Assembly: GCA_963697285.1 (NCBI GenBank)
Contig: CAVONI010000003.1
Span: forward strand, 62,001 to 126,000
Direction of reading: 5' to 3'
Length of the DNA stretch: 64,000 nt
DNA from: JAEUQQ01 sp963697285
GTDB taxonomy: Bacteria > Acidobacteriota > Vicinamibacteria > Vicinamibacterales > JAFNAJ01
The translations under genes and the position numbers were made by a program. Below are positions 1-9,544 of the stretch, piece by piece (the first letter of the stretch is position 1; the number at the start of each line of letters is the position of its first letter). Below the pieces are notes generated by a model. The model was not told where the DNA came from and searched no databases. It saw nothing but the letters and a program-made list of their open reading frames with translations.

Positions 1-1
1 C

Positions 2-1333
<1,332 letters not shown>

Positions 1334-1391
1334 GCGTCAACACGATACGACCACCCCGGGGGCGCCACATCAGCGCCGCCGGGGTTCCCCG

Positions 1392-2015
1392 GTGAACGTC
1401 GTCAGCGTCGAGTTCCTTCGGAGCGCCGCGAGCGCGGCCGACTTCCCACGCGATCCGTGGCCACAGCTGGCCATGGTCGGACGCTCGAACGTGGGCAAGT
1501 CCACGCTGATCAATGTGCTCTCGAAGAAGCGGGTGGCGCGCACGAGCGCGGCGCCCGGCAAGACGCGTCTCGTGAACCTGTACCTGGTGGAGACGTCGCA
1601 TCGCGACCTCCGCCGGTGCTACCTGGTAGACCTGCCCGGATACGGGTACGCGCGAGGCGGCGACGCGTCGCGTGCGGAGTTCGACCGGCTGGTGCGCCTC
1701 TACTACGCGCATCCGCCGCACGGGCACCCGATGGCGGCCGACGTGTTCGGGCCCTCCGCCACGCTGGTGCTCGTGGATGCACGACACCCGGGGCTGGCCG
1801 CCGATGTGGCGGCTGTGTCGTGGATCGCGGCCGTCGGCCGACCCTACATGGTGGTCGCCACGAAGGTCGACAAGCTCTCCCGCGCCGAGCGCACCGAAGC
1901 GCTGCAGGCGTGGTCGGAAGCCCTGCACTGCCCCGTTGAACCGATCTCCTCGGTCACGGGAGAAGGACTGGACGTACTGTGGACGACGATCAGCAGAACC
2001 CTGAGCAACCCGTGA
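1392..2015 (+). CDS. ysxC: Ribosome biogenesis GTPase YsxC/EngB
   Basis: TRAFAC-class GTPase that assists late large-subunit ribosome assembly. All G motifs are visible: G1 GRSNVGKST, the G2 threonine in PGKTR, G3 DLPGYGYA and G4 TKVDK. At 207 residues it has the usual size for the family. The start is a GTG and no strong ribosome binding site is seen. It matches the family N-terminus, in which a short strand precedes the Walker motif. The 3' end overlaps the rho reading frame by 37 bases if rho starts at 1979, or as a GTGA stop/start overlap if rho starts at 2012. Either way translational coupling is likely. Confidence 0.94.
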   Translation: MNVVSVEFLRSAASAADFPRDPWPQLAMVGRSNVGKSTLINVLSKKRVARTSAAPGKTRLVNLYLVETSHRDLRRCYLVDLPGYGYARGGDASRAEFDRLVRLYYAHPPHGHPMAADVFGPSATLVLVDARHPGLAADVAAVSWIAAVGRPYMVVATKVDKLSRAERTEALQAWSEALHCPVEPISSVTGEGLDVLWTTISRTLSNP

Positions 2016-3646
2016 ACGCTCCCGCCTCGACCGAGGCGTCGGCGCCGCAACCCAACGAGAACCGCGAGTCGCGCGAACCCCGAGAGGGGCGTGAAGGCCG
2101 CGACGCCCGCCCGGCGGGCGGCGAAGGCGGCGGTCACGGCAAGCGCGACCGGCAGCACCACGGACGCCACCGCGACCGCGGTGAACGGCAGCACAACCGC
2201 GGCGGAGGGGGTGGGGGCGGCGGCGACCGCCACAACCGCGACGACCGCGGCAACCGCGCCGAACACAGCGACAATCGCGGGAACCGGCACGTGCGGGGCG
2301 GCAACAACGAGCGCCACATGCCCAACCCGGATCGCGACCGCGAAGAGGCCGAGCGCCTCGAGCGCGCGAACGAGGGTCCGGTCGTCGACCTCTCGACGCT
2401 CAAGGACATGAGCATCGCGGAGTTGACGAAGATCGCCAAGGAACTCGAGGTGCCGGGCGCGACCGGCATGCGCAAGCAGGAGTTGATCTTCGAAATCCTC
2501 CGCGCGCGCACCGAGAAGAGCGGGCTGATCTTCTCGGAGGGCGTCCTCGAGACGCTGCCCGACGGCTTCGGCTTCCTTCGTGCCCCCGACTACAACTACC
2601 TGCCTGGCCCCGACGACGTCTACGTCTCGCCGTCGCAGATCCGGAAGTTCGACCTCCACACCGGCGACACGGTGTCGGGCGTCATCCGCCCGCCGAAGGA
2701 CGGCGAGCGCTACTTCGCCCTCATCAAGGTCGAGGCGGTCAACTTCGAACCGCCCGAAAAGGCGCGCGAGAAGGTCTTCTTCGAGAACCTGACGCCGCTC
2801 TATCCGCTCGCCAGGCTCAACCTCGAGACCGCGACGATGCCCGACAACCTGTCGGCGCGTGTGCTCGACCTGATGACGCCGATCGGCAAGGGACAGCGCG
2901 GCCTGATCGTCGCGCCGCCGCGCACGGGCAAGACGATGCTGCTGCAGAACATCGCGAACAGCATCGTGGCGAACCACCCCGAGGTCTACCTGATCGTCCT
3001 GCTCATCGACGAGCGCCCGGAGGAAGTCACCGACATGCAGCGCTCGGTCAAGGGCGAGGTGGTGTCGTCGACGTTCGACGAGCCGCCGCAACGTCACGTG
3101 CAGGTCGCCGAGATGGTGATCGAGAAGGCCAAGCGCCTCGTCGAGCACAAGAAGGACGTGGTCATCCTGCTCGACTCGATCACGCGTCTCGCGCGCGCCT
3201 ACAACACCGTCGTGCCCCCGTCGGGCAAGGTGCTGTCGGGCGGCGTCGATTCGAACGCGCTGCAGCGCCCGAAGCGGTTCTTCGGCGCGGCGCGCAACAT
3301 CGAGGAAGGCGGATCGCTCACGATCGTCGCCACGGCGCTGATCGACACGGGATCGCGGATGGACGACGTGATCTTCGAGGAGTTCAAGGGCACGGGCAAC
3401 ATGGAAATCCACCTCGATCGGAAGCTGACCGACCGTCGTGTGTTCCCGTCCATCGACATCCAGAAGAGCGGCACCCGCAAGGAGGAGTTGCTGATTCCGA
3501 AGGACGACCTGAACCGGATCTGGGTGCTGCGCAAGGTGCTCAACCCGCTGTCGCCGGTCGAAGCGATGGAGTTGCTCCTGTCGAAGATGGGCAAGACGAA
3601 GTCGAACAGCGACTTTCTCGCGGCGATGAGCGGCGGCAAGTCGTAA
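1979..3646 (+). CDS. rho: Transcription termination factor Rho with long Arg/Gly/His/Asn-rich N-terminal extension
   Basis: Hexameric RNA helicase that terminates transcription. The C-terminal 420 residues are canonical. They contain the Rho N-terminal helical domain (starting near LKDMSIAELTKIAKEL), the cold-shock RNA-binding fold (DGFGFLR and YVSPSQIRKF), Walker A APPRTGKT and Walker B VVILLDSITRLAR. Residues about 15-120 are a low-complexity stretch of R, D, H, N, G and E with an eight-glycine run. This resembles the RNA-binding or phase-separating inserts known in Rho of some high-GC phyla. Two GTG starts are possible. The one at 1979 has AGAAGGA 11 bases upstream. The one at 2012 overlaps the ysxC stop as GTGA. 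I kept 1979, but the choice is open. Confidence 0.94.
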   Translation: MDDDQQNPEQPVNAPASTEASAPQPNENRESREPREGREGRDARPAGGEGGGHGKRDRQHHGRHRDRGERQHNRGGGGGGGGDRHNRDDRGNRAEHSDNRGNRHVRGGNNERHMPNPDRDREEAERLERANEGPVVDLSTLKDMSIAELTKIAKELEVPGATGMRKQELIFEILRARTEKSGLIFSEGVLETLPDGFGFLRAPDYNYLPGPDDVYVSPSQIRKFDLHTGDTVSGVIRPPKDGERYFALIKVEAVNFEPPEKAREKVFFENLTPLYPLARLNLETATMPDNLSARVLDLMTPIGKGQRGLIVAPPRTGKTMLLQNIANSIVANHPEVYLIVLLIDERPEEVTDMQRSVKGEVVSSTFDEPPQRHVQVAEMVIEKAKRLVEHKKDVVILLDSITRLARAYNTVVPPSGKVLSGGVDSNALQRPKRFFGAARNIEEGGSLTIVATALIDTGSRMDDVIFEEFKGTGNMEIHLDRKLTDRRVFPSIDIQKSGTRKEELLIPKDDLNRIWVLRKVLNPLSPVEAMELLLSKMGKTKSNSDFLAAMSGGKS

Positions 3647-3657
3647 TCCTGTGTAGG

Positions 3658-3676
3658 GGCCGCACCCTGTGCGGCC
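3658..3676. terminator. Hairpin between convergent genes, made from the dispersed GC-rich repeat
   Basis: Perfect 8-bp inverted repeat GGCCGCAC / GTGCGGCC with a 3-base loop, between the convergent stops of rho and the next minus-strand gene. It is preceded by GTAGG, so it is a short variant of the dispersed GTAGGGGCCGCG..CGCGGCCC element found elsewhere in the window. There is no T run, so its termination role is inferred from position and stem strength. Confidence 0.5.
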
Positions 3677-3684
3677 AACTGCGA

Positions 3685-4209
3685 CTACCCTTTGACCGGT
3701 GTCACGATCATGAGGGCCAGCTCGAGCAGTTGTCGCGCGGTCTCGGCGGGACGGCCGGCGTTCAACTCACCCACGGCCGCCTCTACCAGGCGCGCCGCGT
3801 GCGCCCGCGCCTTCTCCTGCGCCTCGGCCGGGGTGACGAACTGATCCAGCTCCGGCGGCGGCGCGTACTTCTTCCCGTCGGTCATCATCCGGTAGGCGAA
3901 CGACAGGTACTGGCGCGCCTTGTCGTTGAAGATCGACTCCTTCTCGATCAACTCGCGCGCGATGCCGATCCGGTCCCTGATGTCGGCCTGATACGGCGAC
4001 ACGGGGCACACCGACGCGGTGATGTCGAGCAGGGCCAGCAGCGACGCGCGCACCTGCGCGGGCGTCACGGCTGGATCGGGAGCGCCCACGAAAACCGAGG
4101 CGGCCTCCCTGATGCGCGCCGCGGTGTCTTGCGCGGGGGCGGGAGTTCCAGGGAGCGACAAGAGGAGGATGCCGCCCGCCACGAGGGCGACGCGGGTCGT
4201 GTGGCGCAT
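3685..4209 (-). CDS. Hypothetical secreted alpha-helical protein
   Basis: I do not recognise a family. The 174-residue product begins with a clear Sec signal peptide: a basic MRHTTR start, a hydrophobic core VALVAGGILLLSL and a likely cleavage after APAQ. The mature part is helical and charged. It has a single Cys (TASVCPVSPY), a motif FNDKARQYLSFAYRMM and an Ala/Glu-rich C-terminal helix, suggesting a small periplasmic helical bundle. It is convergent with rho and stands alone. It starts at ATG 4209, but no strong Shine-Dalgarno sequence is evident. Coding status is supported by the signal peptide and by codon choice matching its neighbours. Confidence 0.7.
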   Translation of the reverse strand: MRHTTRVALVAGGILLLSLPGTPAPAQDTAARIREAASVFVGAPDPAVTPAQVRASLLALLDITASVCPVSPYQADIRDRIGIARELIEKESIFNDKARQYLSFAYRMMTDGKKYAPPPELDQFVTPAEAQEKARAHAARLVEAAVGELNAGRPAETARQLLELALMIVTPVKG

Positions 4210-4528
4210 GGTGCCAGGCTCCCTTCTCGACCATGTGCCGCTTCGGGTCGGGGTCCCACGCCGGTGGCACGGTCGCTTCGGTCATCAGGCCCGATCGGCG
4301 CAGGCGAAGCCACCCCGCAGCCTGGCCACCCGAGCACGATCGGCGGCCGGCCGTCGAGCCTGACCTCGACTATCGCACTCGGGTCGGGCCGAGGCAAGGT
4401 GCCCCGCCGGTCGCCGGCCACGTTCGGTCGCTGACTGGCCAGGCTCACCTGCGCTACCATCGTCACTCGACAACAACAGAGCCTGGGGACGCACACGCGC
4501 CCACGCCTGAACCGACCTGGAGGTCGTC
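4210..4528. other. Divergent intergenic region without a gene
   Basis: 319 bases between a minus-strand secreted protein and the plus-strand VOC gene. The overlapping short frames on both strands have arginine- and proline-rich shadow composition and no start signals. I see no gene here, only the Shine-Dalgarno GGAGG (4519-4523) of the following gene. Both divergent promoters should lie in this stretch, but I could not pick convincing -35/-10 pairs. Confidence 0.6.
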
Positions 4529-4900
4529 ATGAAAGGCAACGCTGTCGGCTGGTTCGAGATCTACGTGCAAGACATGGCGCGCGCGAAGGCGTTCTACGAG
4601 CGCGTGTTCGACGTCACGCTCCAGCGCCTCAACGCCCCGGACATCGAGATGTGGAGCTTCCCCATGGACATGACGACCTGGGGCACCGGCGGCGCCCTGA
4701 TCCACGTGCCGGGCATGCCGTCGGGCGGCAACAGCACGCTGGTCTACTTCAACTGCGACGACTGCGGGGTCGAAGAGGCGCGCGTCGCCGAGGCGGGCGG
4801 GCGCGTCCAGCGGGCCAAGATGTCGATCGGCGAGTACGGCTTCGTCACGCTCGCGGTCGACACCGAGGGCAACATGATCGGACTGCACTCGCTGAAGTAA
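4529..4900 (+). CDS. VOC-superfamily (glyoxalase/bleomycin-resistance-like) protein
   Basis: Small 123-residue single-module protein of the vicinal oxygen chelate fold. It begins with the typical strand GWFEIYVQDMARAKAFYERVF and ends with the second half-module, including FVTLAVDTEGNMIGLHS. It belongs to the group often annotated as 'VOC family protein' with COG3324-like architecture. Substrate cannot be read from the sequence. The family's metal-binding positions are only partly matched (E in the first strand, D/E and H near the C-terminus), so enzymatic activity is uncertain. GGAGG sits 5 bases before the ATG. The next gene starts 11 bases downstream, so the two form a likely operon. Confidence 0.85.
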   Translation: MKGNAVGWFEIYVQDMARAKAFYERVFDVTLQRLNAPDIEMWSFPMDMTTWGTGGALIHVPGMPSGGNSTLVYFNCDDCGVEEARVAEAGGRVQRAKMSIGEYGFVTLAVDTEGNMIGLHSLK

Positions 4901-4911
4901 CGGAGCCGGCC

Positions 4912-5355
4912 ATGCCAGCAGGTCGCATCGCGTCGGCCTCGATCGACGACTACATCGCCGCGTTCGAGCTGCCGGTGCAGAAGATCCTCCGGAAGGTACG
5001 CGCCACGGTGCAGAAGGCCGCCCCCGACGCCGAGGAGGCGATCAGCTACAGCATGCCAGCGTTCAAGCAGAACGGCGTCCTCGTGTACTTCGCCGCCTTC
5101 AAGCACCACATCGGGGTGTTCCCGCCCATCCAGGGCGACGCCGCGCTGATCGAGGCGGCCTCGCCCTGGGCCGGCCCGAAGGGGAATCTCAGGTTCCCCT
5201 TCGACCAGCCGATCCCCTACGACCTGATCGAGCGGATCGTCAGGCTCCGGCTGCAGCAGAACCTCGCGAAGCGGGCGAAGGGCACGCGAGCCAGGACGTC
5301 GGCGAACGCAGGGACAGCGGGTGAGAAACGCCAGGCTGCACGCCGGCGGGGGTGA
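4912..5355 (+). CDS. DUF1801 / YdhG-like protein
   Basis: 147-residue protein of the DUF1801 (YdhG/frataxin-like fold) family. The recognisable core is a helix with the motif DYIAAFELPVQKILRKVR, then PDAEEAISYSMPAFKQNG, a central FAAFKHHIGVFPP and a C-terminal FPFDQPIPYDLIERIV. Some family members are described as intracellular iron-chaperone-like proteins, but no function can be assigned here. The last 25 residues are a basic, disordered tail rich in R, A and T. The ATG start lies 11 bases after the VOC stop. The gene ends in TGA directly abutting the TCA (stop) of the convergent GIY-YIG gene, leaving no spacer for a terminator. Confidence 0.85.
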   Translation: MPAGRIASASIDDYIAAFELPVQKILRKVRATVQKAAPDAEEAISYSMPAFKQNGVLVYFAAFKHHIGVFPPIQGDAALIEAASPWAGPKGNLRFPFDQPIPYDLIERIVRLRLQQNLAKRAKGTRARTSANAGTAGEKRQAARRRG

Positions 5356-5649
5356 TCACGTTCCGCCGAACACCTGGTAGCCCTCGGCCCGCAACTGCTC
5401 GGCAAGCGCCACCTCCATCCGGACGGCGTCGGGGTAGCTCATGGGGTTCAGGTGCGCGTAGAGCTTCGGCACGAGCCGTTCGCCGAAGCGGCGCACCACG
5501 CCGGCCGACTTGTAGCCGCGCTTGTGGTTCTCGAACCGTTCCTCCGGCGTGAGCCCGGTCATGCCGACGTAGTACCCGGCGCGCCCGTCGCCCGACGGGT
5601 TGCGGAGGTAGACGACGTAGACGTTGTGGTGACCGTGACGACCGGGCAT
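5356..5649 (-). CDS. Small GIY-YIG-like nuclease-fold protein
   Basis: 97-residue stand-alone protein with the hallmarks of the GIY-YIG superfamily: a first strand VYVVYL, a second YYVGMT, an Arg in PEERFENH, then a helix KRGYKSAG. It has lost the strict GIY and YIG spelling (YVV and YVG instead) and lacks an obvious C-terminal catalytic Glu-Asn pair, although E80 in RMEVALAEQL could fill the Glu position. Nuclease activity is therefore uncertain. Start chosen at ATG 5649. The frame stays open further upstream, but that part is only a shadow of the divergent membrane gene. It is convergent with and immediately adjacent to the DUF1801 gene. Confidence 0.7.
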   Translation of the reverse strand: MPGRHGHHNVYVVYLRNPSGDGRAGYYVGMTGLTPEERFENHKRGYKSAGVVRRFGERLVPKLYAHLNPMSYPDAVRMEVALAEQLRAEGYQVFGGT

Positions 5650-5754
5650 CGACCGCTCACCGTGGATTATCGGTTCGTCGGCGGCAGGGGCCAGCCCGCA
5701 TCTTCGCCGCCTGTTCCCCACGCCGGGACGTGACGTGAGGCGTAAGCTGGTGGG

Positions 5755-6285
5755 GTGGACGAGGTCCGGCTGACGTCGGCGCTCCTGTGGCGCGCGACGG
5801 GCATCGCGCTGCTGATCGACGTGCCGCTGCTCGCGATCGTCGCGCGGTGGGTCTCCGACGACCTGTTCCGCGAGCTGAAGTGGCACCTCGCGGCCGCGGC
5901 GTTCGTGGTCTACGCCGCGCTGTGGGGCGTGGTCGCCTCGTTCGTCTACTGGGACGCGGTCTACAGCGCCATCTTCCCCGCCTGGTCGCGCTGGATGCTC
6001 CCACCCTGGTTCGGGCTGCTCTTCGGCGCGGCCGCCCTGCTCTTCTGGCGCATCGGCATGGCGGCGCCGCGGTGGCGGGTGGTGTGGTTCGTGGTGCTGG
6101 GCGGCCTTGTGTCGCTGGTCGGCCACAGCATCGGCATCGCGCGCGGCCTGATGCGCGTGCCGATGCTGCGCGACGCGAGCGCCGCCTCGGCCCTCGCGTT
6201 CGGTGTCTTCGAGTTCGCCTTCTACTTCTCGCTCATCGTCTTGCTGGCCGCGGTGGCGAGACGCGTGATGCGCCGCGCGGCGTGA
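5755..6285 (+). CDS. Hypothetical integral membrane protein
   Basis: 176 residues with about five hydrophobic segments: ALLIDVPLLAIVA, AAAFVVYAALWGVVASFVYW, FGLLFGAAALLFW, VVWFVVLGGLVSLVG and a C-terminal FEFAFYFSLIVLLAAVA. It ends in a basic tail RRVMRRAA. An inner-membrane location is clear; no family is recognised. It starts at GTG 5755 and may be co-transcribed with the downstream secreted beta-propeller protein, which begins 95 bases later. Codon use matches its neighbours. Confidence 0.75.
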   Translation: MDEVRLTSALLWRATGIALLIDVPLLAIVARWVSDDLFRELKWHLAAAAFVVYAALWGVVASFVYWDAVYSAIFPAWSRWMLPPWFGLLFGAAALLFWRIGMAAPRWRVVWFVVLGGLVSLVGHSIGIARGLMRVPMLRDASAASALAFGVFEFAFYFSLIVLLAAVARRVMRRAA

Positions 6286-6380
6286 GCACGTGTTCGCACG
6301 TCGGCGCCTGCGCCGGGCACGGCGTGGCGTCGCATGCGCGTTGTCGATGTGGAGTTCGCGTGTGGAACTGGAGGCGACGT

Positions 6381-7604
6381 ATGCGATCGACGTCCTGGTT
6401 TCGACATCTCGTTCTGCTGGTTGGCTGCTTCGCGGTCGCCGTAGGTGTTCAACAGGCGCAGGGGCCGGACGCCTGGACCGAGCGCCTGCTCAAGACCGTG
6501 CCGGTCGGGTTGTCGCCCACGGTGCTCGCGTGGGACAACTGGATTTCGCTGACGCCGGATCTCTCGGCGCTGGCGTATGCGGTGCGGTTCCGCTCGGGTG
6601 ATGCCTGGCGGGAGTCGGTCGTCATCGGTGACGACCGCGGGCCGGAATACAACTACGCAAGCCGCGCGGTCGTCAGCCCCGACGGCCGGCACGTCGCGTA
6701 CATCGGTGTCGCGGCGTCAGGCACCAGCCTGCCGGCCTTCCTCTTTGTCGACAAGGCGCGGGTGCAGATCCAGTATGCAGACCGGCGGCTGGGGCCTGAC
6801 TGGATTCCCGTGTTCGCGCCCGACAGCACCAGGGTCGCCTTCCTCGCCGAGCGGCCGGGCGGGAAGTACGCGGTCGGCGTCGCGTCCGTGGCCGCTGCGA
6901 CGGCCGACGCGCTGCCCGTGAAGTGGGGACCGGAGTTCGACGCGGTCGATCGGCCGACGTGGGCTCCCGATGCGGCGACGTGGTCGTACACCGCCGCACG
7001 CTCCCGATCTGAATGGGTCGTGATGAAGGGCGACGAAGTGGTGGCGTCGTTCGTCGATGTCAGCCACGTCCGCTTCGCGCCGGATGGCCGGCTCGCGTTC
7101 AGGGGGTCGGACGGCCGGAAGCAGTTCATCGTGCTCGGCGCCCAACGCCAGCCGGCGTTCGACGTGGTGACGGAACCAACGTTCAGGCGTGACGGCGTGC
7201 TCGTCTACACGGCCTCTGACGCGGGGAAGCACTTCGCGGTCGTGGGCACCTCGCGCGTGGCGCTGCCCCATGCAGCCGAGGGAGCCGTGGCCAGCGCCGA
7301 CGGCACACGCATCACGCACTGGTACCGGGAGGAGCGGGGGTCCGACAAGCGCCGGCTCGTCGTGAACGGCGTCGCCGGTCGTGACTTCATGCGCGTCAGC
7401 AGGCCTTCGATCCACGAGGAGAGCGGCCGGTTCGCGTACACCGCCGAGGACCGGCGAGGCTTCTACGTCGTCACGTCGCGCGGAAGTGCGTCGCGCTACG
7501 ACGGGGTGCTCTGGAATCCGCGGATCAACGACGAGGGGACGCTGGCTGCGTTCGCGGCGCTGAAGGGCAACGAGCTGTGGTGGAAGGTCGAGGCGCTCAG
7601 GTGA
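6381..7604 (+). CDS. Secreted beta-propeller-like (PD40/TolB-type) hypothetical protein
   Basis: 407 residues. A signal peptide (RHLVLLVGCFAVAVGV) is followed by repeated PD40/WD40-like strands. These include LSALAYAVRF, VVSPDGRHVAYIGV, FAPDSTRVAFLAE and RFAPDGRLAFRG, and the pattern '..PDG..(V/L)A(Y/F)' continues to the C-terminus. This is the TolB-like propeller common in acidobacterial exported proteins, and it probably binds ligands or proteins. No catalytic domain is fused to it. ATG 6381 was chosen because GGAG lies 8 bases upstream and it gives the signal peptide at the very N-terminus. The open frame extends upstream only as a shadow of the membrane gene. Confidence 0.78.
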   Translation: MRSTSWFRHLVLLVGCFAVAVGVQQAQGPDAWTERLLKTVPVGLSPTVLAWDNWISLTPDLSALAYAVRFRSGDAWRESVVIGDDRGPEYNYASRAVVSPDGRHVAYIGVAASGTSLPAFLFVDKARVQIQYADRRLGPDWIPVFAPDSTRVAFLAERPGGKYAVGVASVAAATADALPVKWGPEFDAVDRPTWAPDAATWSYTAARSRSEWVVMKGDEVVASFVDVSHVRFAPDGRLAFRGSDGRKQFIVLGAQRQPAFDVVTEPTFRRDGVLVYTASDAGKHFAVVGTSRVALPHAAEGAVASADGTRITHWYREERGSDKRRLVVNGVAGRDFMRVSRPSIHEESGRFAYTAEDRRGFYVVTSRGSASRYDGVLWNPRINDEGTLAAFAALKGNELWWKVEALR

Positions 7605-8611
7605 CGGTGCGTTCTCACTGAGGCACATCCTCTGACGAAAGACTTCAAAGAGACCGTGCGTGCCCGCTGATCCGGTCGTCTGGCTTCAGGAGAGCCGTCT
7701 GCAAGAGGCCATCGACGGCCTGCGCGCGGCGACGCCGACACGGGCAAGGCGTTGCGTGGGACTACGTCAACGGCCCGATCGGGTCGCAAGCGTGGGCCGA
7801 CGGTCAGCACATCCCGCGGGAAGCCTGATGCGGATGCTGGGCTAACGGGCGACGCCGTATGGCAGGTTCACGAAGCGGAGCGAAGACGACATCCGGAGGT
7901 CCGTTGCATCGAAAGAGCGTCACCACGCTTCACGATTCCCAGCTGTCCGACGGGCATCGTCCAGTGGCGCCTCTGGGAGGCGCTGACGGCGCCGAACCCG
8001 ACAGCAGCTGCGCCCTCGGGCGGTGTGGCCGCGAGCGATCACCCCGTAAAGCACGGCACACGTCTCGGTGCATCGAAACGACTTACGGCTCATTTTCGTC
8101 CTCGGGCGGGCCTCATGGCACTCGCCGCGTGCGCAGCCGTTTCGTTCGAGATTCCTGCGGCGGCAGTGGACGGGTGGCGCTATCAGTAGCCTTGCCTGTT
8201 TCGGATACCGGGTTCCCGATGGTTGCTTTCGCTCAGGTGCGGCAACCGAACGATGAGGGCAGTCAAGCTGAGGTCTCCCGCGCCTGCGCGAGCGCGCTAG
8301 AGACGCTTGAAACAGGAAAGGCCACTCTTCTCCCTTCCGGCACGCGGCTTCCTCCAAGCGTTTTTTTCCGACTAGAGACGTCGCCGCACTTGGAAGGTCC
8401 GTCCAGGACGCGATGCTACGAGACCTCTCAAGCGGCTGACGCTTAGTGCGATGAAGGACTACATCGCTCTCAGCTTCCCTAAGTGCACCACGACCGGACC
8501 TGAGGAGCGGATCTCGTCTACCGCAGGTATCGTCGGCTCGTGCGCCTCCTATATTGACGAGCTTCGTTCGTTTGTCGTCAAGATCGGGTCGCTCCGCAGT
8601 CTCACGCTTGA
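7605..8611. other. Gene-poor, eroded stretch
   Basis: About 1 kb where no frame has convincing coding character. Several short frames overlap on both strands. Codon use and base composition differ from the flanks, with lower GC and less third-position bias. Scattered pieces look like exported protein: a signal-like run AGLMALAACAAVSFEIP near 8110-8150, and a charged stretch SQAEVSRACASALETLETGK near 8260-8320. They lie in different frames with intervening stops. I read this as decayed coding sequence leading into the damaged caspase unit, not as a gene. Confidence 0.5.
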
Positions 8612-8868
8612 CCTCAGAGATCGCCAACCACGAACCCTTCCGATGCCGACGTTCAACTGACGACCGCGGCCGTCACCTATCCAACCGCTCGCACGGACAC
8701 GACGCTGAAGGACATCTATCGCGGGCTGTACACGCTCACGCTGACGAAACCCGGGTTCAGCCCGTCGCCGATACCCTGAACCTCGTCGACGACGCACGTG
8801 CTGAACTACAGTGTCAACTGGCGACAACGTCCGATCCACTCAGTCAATCATCCTGCCGTCGACGATAA
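8612..8868 (+). pseudogene. 3' end of a degraded (probably exported) gene, frame-shifted
   Basis: Two frames read together give a plausible C-terminus. One (8612-8779) gives DADVQLTTAAVTYP... followed by DIYRGLYTLTLTKPGF, which resembles the beta-sandwich of carboxypeptidase-regulatory-like domains. The other gives NLVDDARAELQCQL...QSSCRRR and ends at TAA 8866-8868. That TAA overlaps the ATG of the next open frame as TAATG, which is typical of coupled genes in an operon. The switch of frame near 8750-8765 means one indel. The upstream part could not be reconstructed. The evidence is peptide character plus the stop/start overlap; no family is certain. Confidence 0.4.
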
Positions 8869-9544
8869 TGCCGACCGAACACACTCCGCCGACATCGGCA
8901 CGAGTAAGTGCCCCGCCGCCTCTCACTCAGCGATGGGTTCGCCTAGTCGTTGGATTTGGCGTGGGTGTCGTCGTTGGCCTGGCGCCCTATCTTGGGACCA
9001 TTGATGTCCCGTTCTTTCGCGCCGCTGCTGTCTTTGTACCCGGTCACTCTGCAGGACCGGCTGATCCCGCTCTCTGCATTCGTCATGGGGGTAATGGCGG
9101 TTGCAATTCAGTGGTACGGCGGCGAGCGGCTTTCGGCGCGATGGCTCCGTCGAGCGTTCCGGTCTTGGATCGTGGGCTGCGGTGCTCAGCTTGCTCCTGT
9201 TGCTGGTGCTCCGTGCCACGCTCGTTGTCGACGTGCCGACCGACGGCGGACGCGCTTCAGTGGCGTTTGCAATCAGCTGGAGTCGTCTTCCAGATTGTCC
9301 ATGTCGACAGCAATCGGACGCGCTATGCATTTCGGAGACCTTGACTTTCAATCCCGCTCAGCTGGGTAGTTGCTGGGGAGCGAGACCGGTACGCATTACG
9401 GAGCTAATGCTCCAGGTCAGCTACTTGAGCCTTCTGAGTTGCTTCGGAGCGCTAGTCGGCCTCGTCGTACTTCGAACGCACCTGTCAGCCAGGCCACGCA
9501 GCGCTGATAGCGCCACACGTGGGAAGAGAAAGGCGCAACCATGA
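8868..9544 (+). pseudogene. Caspase-associated membrane protein, disrupted by two single-base insertions
   Basis: Three frames in succession make one sensible membrane protein. Frame one, from ATG 8868, gives a helix RLVVGFGVGVVVGLAPYL and GTIDVPFFR. Near 9013-9020 a +1 shift leads into LLSLYPVTLQDRLIPLSAF and VMGVMAVAIQWYGGERLS. Near 9160-9176 a second +1 shift leads into AAVLSLLLLLVLRATLVV, a Cys-containing soluble loop (DCPCRQQSD and FNPAQLGSCWG) and a last helix LSLLSCFGALVGLVVL. The final frame stops at TGA 9542-9544, overlapping the caspase ATG as ATGA. That overlap argues that the composite, not any single frame, is the gene. Probably three or four membrane helices. Either eroded or an assembly error. 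Confidence 0.6.

Noticed and set aside
1844..3412. Minus-strand open frame opposite rho
   Set aside because: Shadow frame caused by GC-rich codon bias; rho is certain on the plus strand.
4463..4888. Minus-strand frame opposite the VOC gene
   Set aside because: Shadow of the VOC gene, which has a good ribosome binding site and family motifs.
7660..8446. Several 60-195-codon frames on both strands
   Set aside because: Overlapping, with no ribosome binding sites, biased composition and no family resemblance; treated as eroded sequence.
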